Assembly: GCF_021738965.1 (NCBI RefSeq)
Contig: NZ_JAKKOQ010000012.1
Coordinates: 124,001-188,000 of the forward strand
Length of the DNA stretch: 64,000 nucleotides
Origin: Gordonia zhenghanii
GTDB lineage: Bacteria > Actinomycetota > Actinomycetes > Mycobacteriales > Mycobacteriaceae
Direction of reading: 5' to 3'
Part shown: positions 1 to 8,822 of the stretch, piece by piece
Position numbering within the stretch: position 1 is the stretch's first letter
Layout of the letters: the number at the start of each line of letters is the position of its first letter
Position numbers and translations under genes: made by a program
The notes under the pieces: generated by a model
The model's database searches: none
What the model was told of the DNA's origin: nothing
What the model saw: the letters and a program-made list of their open reading frames with translations, nothing else

Positions 1-48
1 CACCGGGTGTTGAAGCCTCTGAACACCCCATTCATCGGAGGCTCCAAC

Positions 49-759
49 ATGCAGGTCGAGATCTGGACCGACATCAACTGCCCGTTCTGCTACCTCGGAA
101 AGAAGCGGTTCAACGACGCGCTCGCCGGGTTCGAGAACGCGGCCCGAGTGCAGGTGACGCATCGGTCGTTCGAGCTGGACCCGACGGTTCCCGCCGGAAC
201 CTCGAGCGGGGTCGTCGAGCACATCGCGAAGAAGTACGGGCGCAGTCTCGAGCAGGCCGCAGACGGGGAACGTCAACTCGGCGCAGCCGCCAATGAGGCG
301 GGGCTCGAGTACGTGACGTCCGGGCGCGACTCGGGCAACTCGTTCGACATGCACCGACTCCTGCACTGGGCGGACGAGCTCGGCCGCCAGGAGTTGATGC
401 TCGACGCCCTGTACCTCGCGAACTTCGCTGACGAGGCCCCGCTCTTCGGCAGCGACGATCGGCTCGTGGAGGTCGCCGTCGGTGCAGGCTTCGACGAGGA
501 AGCTGTCCGTGATGTGGTCGCTGACAAGACTCGCTACGCCGACGCCGTCCGGCGCGACGAATCACAGGCGCAGGAGTTCGGAGTCCAAGGCGTCCCGTTC
601 TACGTCTTCGACCGCAAGTACGCCGTCTCCGGCGCCCAACCCGTCGAGACGTTCGCGCAAGCCTTGACCAAGGCGTGGGGCGACCGACCTGCAGTGCCGC
701 AGATGCTGAACGCGGACGGCGACGCCTGCGGTCCCGACGGTTGCGCCGTGCCGCAGTAG
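49..759 (+). CDS. DsbA-family (FrnE-like) thiol oxidoreductase
   Basis: A 236-residue thioredoxin-fold protein of the DsbA/FrnE (2-hydroxychromene-2-carboxylate isomerase-like) family, probably a cytoplasmic dithiol-disulfide oxidoreductase. The active-site motif CPFC is at residues 11-14, right after the first beta strand. The family's cis-proline loop is visible as GVQGVPFYVF near residue 180. There is no signal peptide. The chosen ATG at 49 has a GGAGG ribosome site at 35-39; an upstream GTG at 7 lacks one. The C-terminus carries two extra cysteines (CGPDGC), which could form a second redox pair or bind a metal. The natural substrate is unknown. Confidence 0.85.
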   Translation: MQVEIWTDINCPFCYLGKKRFNDALAGFENAARVQVTHRSFELDPTVPAGTSSGVVEHIAKKYGRSLEQAADGERQLGAAANEAGLEYVTSGRDSGNSFDMHRLLHWADELGRQELMLDALYLANFADEAPLFGSDDRLVEVAVGAGFDEEAVRDVVADKTRYADAVRRDESQAQEFGVQGVPFYVFDRKYAVSGAQPVETFAQALTKAWGDRPAVPQMLNADGDACGPDGCAVPQ

Positions 760-766
760 GTTCCCT

Positions 767-966
767 CCGTTGATCGAGCGGTTCCTCCGTTGATCGAGCG
801 GAGTCGAGATCGCCTGTGGTGAGCGGGGTCTCGACTTCGCTCGACCGGCGTGGGGTCTCGACCGGCGGATTGGGTCTCGACTTCGCTCGACCGGCGGATG
901 GTGGGCTCGACCAGCGGAGCTGTCTCGACTTCGCTCGACCGGCGGATGGTGGGCTCGACCAGCGAG
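767..966. repeat. Dispersed GGTCGAGCGGAGTCGAGAC-type repeat array, locus A
   Basis: Non-coding stretch filled with degenerate copies of a repeat whose core elsewhere is TGGTCGAGCGGAGTCGAGAC. Copies at the left read in the + direction (TTGATCGAGCGGAGTCGAGA). From about 835 onward they read as the reverse complement (TCTCGACTTCGCTCGACCGG). The block is therefore an inverted arrangement that could fold into a long stem. It ends at the stop codon of the gene on the minus strand. The same family occurs at 2106-2320 and 8861-8984. Confidence 0.85.
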
Positions 967-967
967 A

Positions 968-2104
968 TCAGGGCGAAGTGGCCAGGTAGTCGGGGAAGCC
1001 GTACTGATCGTGGGGTCCGATGACCGCGAACTCGAAGAGACCGTCACCGGAGGCGGCGTCGGCGCCGTCGGTATAGGTGAACGTCGAGTAGTGGTCGACG
1101 GGACAGAACATCTTCATCGTCGGATCCAATTCCGAAATGCGGTTCCGCACGGCTTCGACCTTCTCGTCGCCCTGCCACATCCCGTGCCGCCAGTCCTGCT
1201 CCAACCCGTAGCCGGTGCCGAAACCGATGTAGTTGGCCACCCGTGGCTCACATCGCACACTCGAAGCCGATCCGTCCGGCTTCACGAAACGCAGCGTCGC
1301 GCCGGAGGGTTCTCGTGTGCCCGAGACGAATTCGATGTCGTGCTCCACGCGGCCCAGCCATTCCGGTTCGCGTGACGCATCGTTCCAGACGCGTCTCGCG
1401 TCGCCCATGATCCGCTCGCCCGTGCGTAACTCCTGGACGATCACGACGATCGCGTACTCGTCGAACCGCATCACCGAGTAGATCCAGAAGAACGACGCCG
1501 CGTCGCTCTCTGCGGCGCGACGGCCCGCGGGCTCGGCCTCGCCGACCGGCCGAACGCCCCACGACCGGTCGCGGTTGCCTCGCCAGGTGTCCGGCTGGAC
1601 GTCGTAGTCGACGCCGTCCACCGACAGCGCACCCGTCCACGTCCCGGTCTGGACGAACCGCATCGTGTCGAACGTGACCCGCTCCAACTGGCGCTGGAAA
1701 TGCCGTGGCTCCAGCTGTGCGGGCCCTTCGGCGTCGAAGACCAGGTCGAAGGAGACGTCGCCGTGCTCGGGCTCCAGCGACACTCGAAGACGCTGGAGGC
1801 CCGCCAGGACCTGAACCCTCAGCGGCCCGATGGACAGGTCGTTCCGGTTGTCGCCCAACGCTTTCGATGCTCGAACGACGATGTGGTCGTCGCCGCGACG
1901 GACCACCGCGAAGCCGTCGACCACACCGAGGTTCGGGTAGACGCCCAAGCCGACGATCAACCACGGGTCCGGACCGTCGCCGCGCATGTCGCCGTGGCAG
2001 TTGAAGTAGTAGCGGTCGTAGAAGTTGCGGTCCGACGTCCCGACATGACGCACCACCTCGGCGATCTGGTGGATCGGGTAGTCGTCCATCTCGGAGAGAG
2101 TCAT
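968..2104 (-). CDS. Conserved protein of unknown function, partner of phosphotransferase
   Basis: A 378-residue soluble protein that I do not recognise with confidence. It is rich in beta-strand and tryptophan/tyrosine patches (DRNFYDRYYFN near residue 25, WTGALSVDGVDYD near 155, DRSWGVRP near 180), resembling two consecutive lipocalin-like barrels seen in actinobacterial hypothetical proteins. No signal peptide or membrane helix is visible. Its ATG overlaps the stop codon of the upstream phosphotransferase by 4 bases (ATGA), so the two are translationally coupled and probably act together, perhaps on a lipid or steroid-like substrate. That last point is inference from the neighbour and the KstR-like box upstream. 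Confidence 0.75.
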   Translation of the reverse strand: MTLSEMDDYPIHQIAEVVRHVGTSDRNFYDRYYFNCHGDMRGDGPDPWLIVGLGVYPNLGVVDGFAVVRRGDDHIVVRASKALGDNRNDLSIGPLRVQVLAGLQRLRVSLEPEHGDVSFDLVFDAEGPAQLEPRHFQRQLERVTFDTMRFVQTGTWTGALSVDGVDYDVQPDTWRGNRDRSWGVRPVGEAEPAGRRAAESDAASFFWIYSVMRFDEYAIVVIVQELRTGERIMGDARRVWNDASREPEWLGRVEHDIEFVSGTREPSGATLRFVKPDGSASSVRCEPRVANYIGFGTGYGLEQDWRHGMWQGDEKVEAVRNRISELDPTMKMFCPVDHYSTFTYTDGADAASGDGLFEFAVIGPHDQYGFPDYLATSP

Positions 2105-3438
2105 GATCTCGACTCCGCTCGATCAGCGGGTGGGGGCTCTCGATCAGCGGAAGAGGATCTCGACTCCGCTCGATCAACGGGTGGAGGCTCTCGATCAGCG
2201 GAAGAGGATCTCGACTCCGCTCGATCAGCGGGTGGGGGCTCTCGGTCGGCGGAAGGGGATCTCGACTCCGCTCGATCGGCGGAGGAGGAGGCTCGATCGG
2301 CGGAAGGGGAGGAGGCTTGATCGGCGAGAGCGGGCCAATAGGTGCCGGCCATCATGGCGTCGAGGGTGGCGCGGTGCAGGATCATGTCGTCCGGATCGGC
2401 AGGCTCCTCGGCCTGGCCGAAATGGATGGCGCGGCAGTTGATTCGATACATGATGACAGCGTGGATCAAGGCCGCGTACAGCGTGTAGAAGTTCAGGTCG
2501 GCGGGGGTGTGACCGGTCTGGCGCTCGTATTCGGCGGCGACGTCGTCGCGCGTCAGGAACGCAGGCATTCCGTCCAACTCGGCCATCTCGGTGAGGTCCT
2601 GGAAGAAGCGGTGGATGAAGATCATCCACGCGACGTCGAGTTCGCGCGGACCGATCGTCGCCATCTCCCAGTCGAGGACGGCGACCGGCGCGAAGTCCTG
2701 GTACACGATGTTGCCGATCCGAGCGTCGCCCCAACACAACACCGGGTCGGCCGGCGCGGGCAGGTGTTCCTCGACCCACGCGAACCCGCGCTCGATCAAC
2801 GGCGCACCGGTTCGGCCGCCGGACGCCCACCGGTAGAAGTCGCGCAGCCGACGGATGTGTGCACGCAACGGATCCTCGCCCGGCTCAGGCAGTGCGACGC
2901 CGACGTCGGGCAGGGGAGCGGCGTGAATCTTCGCGAGCACCCCGACGGACTCGGTCATCAGCCGCTGCTGTTGGTCGGCACTTCCCTCGGACACCCATGA
3001 GCCGAACGTGTACGGCATCACGTCCGGCGGGACCTCACCGTCGACGCGACTCATCACGAAGAACGGTGCGCCGAGCGCCGCCGAATCCGGTTCGGACCAC
3101 CACAGTCGCGGCACTGGAACGTCGGTGTGCTCGGCGACGTGACCGATCAGCTGGAACTGTCCGTCGAGGTCGTACGAGGGGAACACCGGGTCGCTGTCGG
3201 GCATCGGCGCGACCCTGGCCACGAGTTCGTGATCGATCCCGTCGATTCGCGCCGACACGAGCAACGTCTCGCTCGACATCCCGTTGGCCGACGGGATCTC
3301 GACTGACGTGACTTCGGCTCGGGGGCCTTCGTGCGTCTTGATCCAGGCGTCGAGGCGTTCGCGGAGCCACTCCGGGTCGCGGCGTGACTCGCTCGGCCGC
3401 GCGACTTGGGCTCCGTCATTCTCTGTGATCGGTGACAC
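2101..3438 (-). CDS. APH-like phosphotransferase family protein with repeat-encoded tail
   Basis: A 445-residue aminoglycoside-phosphotransferase-fold kinase of the type common in actinobacterial acyl-CoA and steroid metabolism gene sets; its substrate is not known. The catalytic loop is WGDARIGN near residue 235 (the usual HGD histidine is Trp, as in many relatives), and the metal-binding motif is LDWEMATIGP about 20 residues later. Family-like sequence ends near residue 375. The last 70 residues are low-complexity Ser/Ala/Asp/Arg/Pro repeats (SADREPPPADRAESRS-like) encoded by 51-bp DNA repeats, that is, exactly 17 codons per unit. A KstR-like box lies 9 bases upstream of the start. Confidence 0.85.
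   Translation of the reverse strand: MSPITENDGAQVARPSESRRDPEWLRERLDAWIKTHEGPRAEVTSVEIPSANGMSSETLLVSARIDGIDHELVARVAPMPDSDPVFPSYDLDGQFQLIGHVAEHTDVPVPRLWWSEPDSAALGAPFFVMSRVDGEVPPDVMPYTFGSWVSEGSADQQQRLMTESVGVLAKIHAAPLPDVGVALPEPGEDPLRAHIRRLRDFYRWASGGRTGAPLIERGFAWVEEHLPAPADPVLCWGDARIGNIVYQDFAPVAVLDWEMATIGPRELDVAWMIFIHRFFQDLTEMAELDGMPAFLTRDDVAAEYERQTGHTPADLNFYTLYAALIHAVIMYRINCRAIHFGQAEEPADPDDMILHRATLDAMMAGTYWPALADQASSPSADRASSSADRAESRSPSADREPPPADRAESRSSSADREPPPVDRAESRSSSADREPPPADRAESRS
2106..2320. repeat. 51-bp in-frame tandem repeat, locus B of the dispersed family
   Basis: Units begin at 2106, 2157, 2208 and 2259, each 51 bp apart and each opening with ATCTCGACTCCGCTCGATC. Each unit contains the reverse complement of the dispersed-repeat core plus a second CTCGATCAGCGG half. 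A degenerate extension runs to about 2320. Because 51 is a multiple of 3, the array stays open in the minus-strand frame and forms the C-terminal tail of the phosphotransferase. Confidence 0.95.
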
Positions 3439-3446
3439 ATTTGAAT

Positions 3447-3460
3447 TGGAACACGTTTCA
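3447..3460. promoter_or_regulatory. KstR-like operator box
   Basis: TGGAACACGTTTCA fits the published KstR cholesterol-regulon pattern TNNAACNNGTTNNA at every fixed base. It lies 9 bases upstream of the phosphotransferase start, in the gap to the divergent MMPL gene. Binding is inference; the KstR gene is not in the window. Confidence 0.5.
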
Positions 3461-3570
3461 GTTCATTGCGGGCCGGTTGGCACGGAATGGATCTCAGGCC
3501 GCAGATCTTCTCTATCGCGCGCAGATAAGTTATCGTCGTTAACGTAACGGTGTAAACGTAAGGGGAACTC

Positions 3571-5802
3571 GTGCTGTCACGTGTTGCGGAGCGAGTGGTC
3601 GCTGCGCCGAGAATCGTCCTGGCCATCGCGGTGGTGATCCTGGCGCTGAGCGGCGTGTACGGACTCGGCGCCGCGCAGAAGATGCTGTCGGGCGGCTTCG
3701 AGGACCCGTCCGCCGAGTCGAGCCACGCGACCGCGGTCCTCGACGAGACATTCGACCGCGGGGGCATGCAGTTCGTCGTCAAACTCGACGGCGACGCCGA
3801 CATCAGCACGAACGCCGATGCGATCGCCGCCCGCGACGAGATCCTCGCGATTCTCGACGCGAAGTCCGTCGCCCGCGGCGGTTACGTCCAGCAACCCGTC
3901 ATGACGGTGTGGAACACACCGGACCTCGCGGGCGAACTCCTCAGCACCGACAAGACGTCCACCCAGATCGTCACGTCGATCGGGGGCGGTGACGAACAGG
4001 CGCCCGGCAACGCCGAGGAACTCGCAGACCTGGTCGGGACGCAACGGCACGGCGTCGACATCTCCACCGGCGGGATGTCGCTCGTCTACGGCCAGATCAA
4101 CGAGCAGACGTCGAAAGATCTCGCCGTCGCCGAAGCCATCGCCATCCCGATCAGCTTTCTTCTGCTGATCGTCGTGTTCGGCGGTGTCGTCGCAGCGTTG
4201 CTCCCGGTGCTGATCGGTGGCGTCGCGATCGTCTGCACCCTCGCCCTGCTGCGTCTCTTGACGTCGTTCGTCGACGTCTCGATCTTCGCGCTCAACCTCA
4301 CCACGGCGATGGGGTTGGCGCTCGCCATCGACTACACCCTGCTCATGGTGACCCGGTACCGCGAAGAAGTCGCTCGCGGACTCGACCGTCGCGCCGCGAT
4401 AGTCCGCACCGTGGACACTGCGGGCCGCACGGTCGCGTTCTCGGCCGTCACGGTGGCACTCGCATTGGCGGCGCTCGCGATCTTCCCGATGTACTTCCTG
4501 CGATCGTTCGCCTACGCGGGCGTCGGGGTGGTGGTGGTCGCCGCGATCGCCGCGCTGGTCGTCACCCCCGCGCTGCTCATGGTTCTCGGCGACCGCGTCG
4601 ATGCTCTCGACGTCCGACGAGCAGCCCGCAGACTGTTCCGAAGGCCGGCCACGGTCGACGCCGCGTCGAAGCCGATCGAAGAGTCCGGCTGGTACCGGCT
4701 CGCGAGCGCCGTGGTGCGTCGCGCCGTCCCGGTCGCCGTCATCGTTCCCGTCCTGCTCCTGATCCTCGGCGCGCCGTTCCTGAACCTCAAGTTCGGGTTC
4801 CCCGACGAGCGAGTCCTGCCTAAGGACACCGCGGTCCATGCGATGGCCGACGAGACGCGTGCCGACTTCGCGCAGAACTCGGGAGGTTCGGTCCTCGCGG
4901 TCATCGAAGGCGACGTGTCGCAGACCGATCTGCGGCACTACGCCGCAGCGGTCTCGAAGGTCGGCGACGTCGGTGCGGTGACCTCGCCGGTCGGTACCTT
5001 CGTCGACGGGAACGCTGTTGCGCCGGGCGCGCCCGGCGACGCGAAGGACGGCGTCGCGCTCCTGTCGATCTCGAGTGACGTCGATCCGATGACCGATGCG
5101 GGCTCCGACCAGATCGCCGCGCTGCGGGCGCTCGACGCGCCACCGGGCGGGAACGTCTCGTACACCGGTCTCGCCGCAGTGAACGCCGACGCCGTCGACT
5201 CGATGTTCGCGCACCTCCCGTGGGTGCTGATCGTCATCGCCGTCGCGACGTACATCCTGTTGTTCCTGTTCACCGGCAGCGTGCTGCTGCCGTTGAAGGC
5301 GCTCGTGGTGAACGTGCTGTCGCTGTCGGCGACGTTCGGCGCCATGGTGTGGATCTTCCAGGACGGGCACCTCGGTGCGCTCGGCACCACACCGCTCGGC
5401 TACCTCGTAGCGACGATGCCGGTCCTCATGTTCTGCATCGCCTTCGGGCTGTCGATGGACTACGAGGTGTTCCTCCTCGGCCGTATCCGTGAAGAGTGGC
5501 TCGCCTCGGATCGGACTCGAGCCGCGAACGATCACGCCGTCGCGGTCGGACTCGCCCGGACCGGGCGGGTGGTCACCGCCGCCGCGCTGCTGATGGCCAT
5601 CGTGTTCGCGGGGATCGCGGCGTCGGAGGTGTCGTTCATGAGAATGTTCGGAGTGGGTTTGACGCTCGCGGTGCTCATGGACGCCACGGTGATCCGGATG
5701 TTCCTGGTGCCGGCGTTCATGCGGTTGATGGGCGCGTGGAACTGGTGGGCGCCAGGCCCGCTTCGCAGACTGCACGACCGCATCGGGTTCAAGGAGGAAT
5801 GA
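3571..5802 (+). CDS. MMPL/RND-family membrane transporter
   Basis: A 743-residue MMPL-family exporter of the type that moves lipids or hydrophobic compounds across the inner membrane of mycolate-containing bacteria. It has the expected layout: one N-terminal helix (residues 15-35), a large external domain (about 40-180), five helices (about 185-345), a second external domain (about 415-545), and a second helix bundle (about 550-735). The proton-relay signatures ALAIDYTLLMVTRYREE (first half) and FGLSMDYEVFLLGRIREE (second half) are present. The GTG start at 3571 follows AAGGGGA. The TetR gene 6 bases downstream probably represses it. Confidence 0.93.
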   Translation: MLSRVAERVVAAPRIVLAIAVVILALSGVYGLGAAQKMLSGGFEDPSAESSHATAVLDETFDRGGMQFVVKLDGDADISTNADAIAARDEILAILDAKSVARGGYVQQPVMTVWNTPDLAGELLSTDKTSTQIVTSIGGGDEQAPGNAEELADLVGTQRHGVDISTGGMSLVYGQINEQTSKDLAVAEAIAIPISFLLLIVVFGGVVAALLPVLIGGVAIVCTLALLRLLTSFVDVSIFALNLTTAMGLALAIDYTLLMVTRYREEVARGLDRRAAIVRTVDTAGRTVAFSAVTVALALAALAIFPMYFLRSFAYAGVGVVVVAAIAALVVTPALLMVLGDRVDALDVRRAARRLFRRPATVDAASKPIEESGWYRLASAVVRRAVPVAVIVPVLLLILGAPFLNLKFGFPDERVLPKDTAVHAMADETRADFAQNSGGSVLAVIEGDVSQTDLRHYAAAVSKVGDVGAVTSPVGTFVDGNAVAPGAPGDAKDGVALLSISSDVDPMTDAGSDQIAALRALDAPPGGNVSYTGLAAVNADAVDSMFAHLPWVLIVIAVATYILLFLFTGSVLLPLKALVVNVLSLSATFGAMVWIFQDGHLGALGTTPLGYLVATMPVLMFCIAFGLSMDYEVFLLGRIREEWLASDRTRAANDHAVAVGLARTGRVVTAAALLMAIVFAGIAASEVSFMRMFGVGLTLAVLMDATVIRMFLVPAFMRLMGAWNWWAPGPLRRLHDRIGFKEE

Positions 5803-5808
5803 GCGGAC

Positions 5809-6438
5809 ATGACCGATCCCGTCGAGCCGCGACCGAGGTCGCCGCGCGGCAGCGGTGACCAGCTCGCAGACGAGATCATCGACGCCACAACAGAACTGCT
5901 GATCTCGCTCGGCAGTGCCGAAGCGGTGTCGATCCGGGCGGTGGCACAGCGCGTCGGGGTCACGTCGCCGTCGATCTATCGGCATTTCGACGACAAGGAC
6001 GAACTCCTCGACGCAGTGTGCGCCCACTACTTCGAACGCTTCGCCGACGTCATGAAACAGGCGTCCGAGGGCGTCGACGACCTGTGGGACCGCGTGCTCG
6101 CCCAAGGTCTCGCCTACATTCGCTTCGCGATCGACAACGACGTCGTCTACCGGACGGCGTTCGTGCGCATCACCGAACCGGGCAGGCCGTCGAAGACCGA
6201 CGAAGTGCTGCTGTCGTCCGCGTTCGTGTACTTCTCCGACACCGTCGAGCAGATGATGGCGCAGGGGATGCTGGAGCCCGGGAACCCGGTGACGACCGTC
6301 ATGAAGCTGTGGTCGGCGGCGCACGGGGTCGCGTCGCTGATGATCTCGAAACCCGGGCTGCCGTGGGGGGACGGTCTCGAACTGGCCGAGCAGACGTTGC
6401 GCGCCGTCGCCGACGGGATGGGCCGGCCGCGCGTATGA
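5809..6438 (+). CDS. TetR-family regulator (linked to MMPL transporter)
   Basis: A 209-residue TetR repressor. The N-terminal helix-turn-helix is clear (SIRAVAQRVGVTSPSIYRHFDDKDELL, about residues 40-66), and the ligand-binding C-terminal part looks like the WHG/TetR_C type. It starts 6 bases after the MMPL stop, with AAGGAGG at 5789-5795 inside the end of that gene. The arrangement implies co-transcription with, and feedback control of, the exporter. The gap upstream of the exporter holds TAACGTAA-like elements around 3538-3562 that could be its operator, though they are not a clean palindrome. Confidence 0.9.
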   Translation: MTDPVEPRPRSPRGSGDQLADEIIDATTELLISLGSAEAVSIRAVAQRVGVTSPSIYRHFDDKDELLDAVCAHYFERFADVMKQASEGVDDLWDRVLAQGLAYIRFAIDNDVVYRTAFVRITEPGRPSKTDEVLLSSAFVYFSDTVEQMMAQGMLEPGNPVTTVMKLWSAAHGVASLMISKPGLPWGDGLELAEQTLRAVADGMGRPRV

Positions 6439-6569
6439 ACGACGCAAGAAACGCCCATTCGGTCAAGAACCGGTAAAGTGGGGAACATAGCGGGTCCGAC
6501 GTTCGTTGAATCTTCGAATAAGTCGTTCGCAGACATTTGATGCGCACCGTAACCGTCTAAGGAGCACAC

Positions 6570-7460
6570 GTGCGAGAGAGCAGCAATCCGATCATGCGAG
6601 GCGTGGTCCGCGACAACAAGAAGGATGCGTCCGGCTACGCGAACTTCGGAGCCGGCATGGCCGGCGTGGGCCAGGCATCGATGATGCAGGGACAGCAGCA
6701 GCACGCGGATCAGTACACGCAGCCGGGCTACACCCCGTCGACCACGACGCGCACCCTCACGATCGACGACGTCGTCACCAAGACCGCGATGACCGTCGGT
6801 GTCGTGATCGCGTTCGCGATCGCCACATACTTCGTCATCAGCGGTCGCGACACCGTCGACGCACAGATCGCGCTCGCCGCGCCGATCATGGGTGTCGGCG
6901 CGATCGTGGGCCTCGTCCTCGTCCTGGTCGCGAGCTTCGGCCGCAAGCAGGACAACCCGGCGATCGTCTTGGCGTACGCGGCCTTCGAGGGCCTGTTCGT
7001 CGGCGCCATCTCGTTCGTCTTCGCCAACCTCCGGGTCAGCGACGTCTCGGCGGGATCGCTCATCGGCCAGGCCGTGCTCGGCACGATCGGCGTCTTCGTC
7101 GGCATGCTCGTGGTCTACAAGGTCGGCGCCATCCGCGTCACGCCGCGTTTCACACGCATGCTGATGGCAGGCATCTTCGGCGTCCTCGCGCTGGTGATCG
7201 GTAACTTCGTGATCAGCATGTTCACCGGTGGCGACGCCTTCGGCATCTACTCGGGCGGACCGATCGCGATCATCTTCTCGCTTGTCTGCATCGCGCTCGC
7301 CGCGTTCTCGTTCCTCCTCGATTTCGACTCAGCAGATCGACTGATCCGCGCGGGTGCACCGGCGAAGGCCGCGTGGGGCGTCGCCCTCGGCCTGACCGTC
7401 ACCCTGGTGTGGCTGTACGTCGAGATCCTGCGACTGCTGAGCTACCTGAACAGCGACTAG
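6570..7460 (+). CDS. Bax inhibitor-1/YccA-like integral membrane protein
   Basis: A 296-residue BI-1/YccA family protein. After a polar Gln/Gly-rich N-terminal tail (about residues 1-60) come seven closely packed hydrophobic helices from about residue 70 to the C-terminus (AMTVGVVIAFAIATYFVI, IMGVGAIVGLVLVLVASF, and others), ending at ILRLLSYLNSD. The family's biochemical role in actinobacteria is not settled; pH-sensitive calcium leak has been shown for a bacterial homologue. The GTG start is preceded by TAAGGAG. The gene is monocistronic and followed by a strong terminator. Confidence 0.88.
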   Translation: MRESSNPIMRGVVRDNKKDASGYANFGAGMAGVGQASMMQGQQQHADQYTQPGYTPSTTTRTLTIDDVVTKTAMTVGVVIAFAIATYFVISGRDTVDAQIALAAPIMGVGAIVGLVLVLVASFGRKQDNPAIVLAYAAFEGLFVGAISFVFANLRVSDVSAGSLIGQAVLGTIGVFVGMLVVYKVGAIRVTPRFTRMLMAGIFGVLALVIGNFVISMFTGGDAFGIYSGGPIAIIFSLVCIALAAFSFLLDFDSADRLIRAGAPAKAAWGVALGLTVTLVWLYVEILRLLSYLNSD

Positions 7461-7479
7461 TCGTCTGACGCGTTCGACG

Positions 7480-7514
7480 GCCCGGGCCCCACGGCATCAC
7501 CGTGGGGCCCGGGC
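7480..7514 (+). terminator. Rho-independent-type hairpin after BI-1 gene
   Basis: Perfect 15-bp stem (GCCCGGGCCCCACGG and its complement) around a 5-base loop, followed by TCTTTC. It sits between the convergent BI-1 and cinA genes and can serve both. Confidence 0.85.
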
Positions 7515-7550
7515 TCTTTCGTGCGGTGAGTGCGAGTGCGCGACGCCGGT

Positions 7551-8822
7551 TTACGCGAGGGCGTCGACGGCGAGGTGGAGCGCGGTGGTGACGGTCAGTT
7601 CGCGGACCTGCTGCCGGTTACCGGGAAACGATCGGGTGACGGTGCGAGTCTCCCCGCCTGCCACCGCGATACCGATGCACACGGTGCCGACCGGCTTGCC
7701 GGGGACTGCGCCGCCCGGTCCCGCGATGCCCGTCGTGGAGATCGCGACGTCGGCGTTCAGCCGGGCCGCGACTCCGTCGGCCATTGCGGCGGCGACCTGC
7801 TCGCTGACGGCGCCGTGCTCGGCGATCAGATCGGCGGGGACGTCGATCGCGTCGGTCTTGACGTCGTTCGAGTACGAGACGACGCCGCCGAGCATGTACG
7901 CGGACGATCCTGCGCGCTCGGTGAGGCGAGCCGCGACGAGGCCGCCCGTGCACGATTCGGCGGTCACGATGGTCCGGCCCGCGAGCCGTTCGATCAGGAG
8001 GTCGTCGATCTCGCGTCCGTCGGTCGAGTAGATGCGGTCGCGGTGCCGATCGAGGAGGAAGGACGAGAGAGCGTCGTAAGTTGCGGAGTGCTCTGCCGCG
8101 AACCGAGTGGTGATCTCGAGCTCGCCGCCGCGCATGCACGTGGTGATCTCGAGCGAGCCGAATCCGTCGACGGTCTTCTCGGCGTCGGCGAGCGACACGG
8201 CCAGGTCGGGTTCGGACAGCCCGAAGGCGCGGATCGTCGCCAATGCGTTCGGCACCCGGTTACGCAGAGCGGCGGTGACGGCTCCGGTGTCCAGAGCGCT
8301 CGGCCACATCGCCCGCAGTTCCCGCGGGGGACCGGGGAGGACGAGGACTGCGGGGAGGTCGTCGGTTCCGGGCACCGCGACGCCGGGTGCGGTGCCCGTC
8401 GGCGGAATCGCCTCGGCCCCTTGCGGAACCAATGCTTGCTTCTCGATGGACGCCACGGTGGACGCGGGCAACTCGTCGATGTCTGCGTACTTTCGCCACC
8501 CGCGGATCACCGACTCGATGGTCTGCGCCATCACGGCGTCACGCGCGACGGGGCGCGACGCGAACTCGGCGACCGTCGCAACCGTCAGATCGTCGGCCGT
8601 GGGGCCCAGCCCGCCGGTCGTGACGATCAGGTCGACGTTCTGGTCGGCCAGGAAACGTAGTTGGGCGAGAAGGTCGTCGGGCCGGTCGCCGCACACGGTC
8701 AGATGGGCGACGTCGACGCCGAGTTCGAGCAGTCGCTGCGACACCCACGGCCCGTTCTGATCTGCGATCCACCCGCTCAGTACTTCGGTCCCAGTGACGA
8801 CGATCCCCGCACGTGTACTCAC
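7551..8822 (-). CDS. cinA: CinA-like protein (NMN deamidase/pyrophosphatase family)
   Basis: A 423-residue two-domain CinA protein. The N-terminal MoCF-like domain (about 1-170) carries GTEVLSGWIADQNG and the TTGGLGPTADDLT motif. The C-terminal amidohydrolase (PncC-like) domain (about 265-420) carries TAESCTGGLVAARLTERAGSS and STTGIAGPGG. In other bacteria CinA deamidates nicotinamide mononucleotide and hydrolyses ADP-ribose for pyridine nucleotide salvage. The start is a GTG whose first seven codons form one arm of a 20-bp inverted repeat, so the start may be partly masked in mRNA. Confidence 0.93.
   Translation of the reverse strand: MSTRAGIVVTGTEVLSGWIADQNGPWVSQRLLELGVDVAHLTVCGDRPDDLLAQLRFLADQNVDLIVTTGGLGPTADDLTVATVAEFASRPVARDAVMAQTIESVIRGWRKYADIDELPASTVASIEKQALVPQGAEAIPPTGTAPGVAVPGTDDLPAVLVLPGPPRELRAMWPSALDTGAVTAALRNRVPNALATIRAFGLSEPDLAVSLADAEKTVDGFGSLEITTCMRGGELEITTRFAAEHSATYDALSSFLLDRHRDRIYSTDGREIDDLLIERLAGRTIVTAESCTGGLVAARLTERAGSSAYMLGGVVSYSNDVKTDAIDVPADLIAEHGAVSEQVAAAMADGVAARLNADVAISTTGIAGPGGAVPGKPVGTVCIGIAVAGGETRTVTRSFPGNRQQVRELTVTTALHLAVDALA

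Noticed and set aside
2106..2320. CRISPR array
   Set aside because: Units are contiguous 51-bp tandem repeats without unique spacers, and no cas gene is near.
3577..6447. 956-residue open frame on the minus strand
   Set aside because: It is antisense to the MMPL and TetR genes, rich in Arg/His/Asp typical of high-GC shadow frames, and has no recognisable domain. Similar long shadows at 11099-13783, 34257-36152, 41003-42889 and 23892-25331 were dropped for the same reason.
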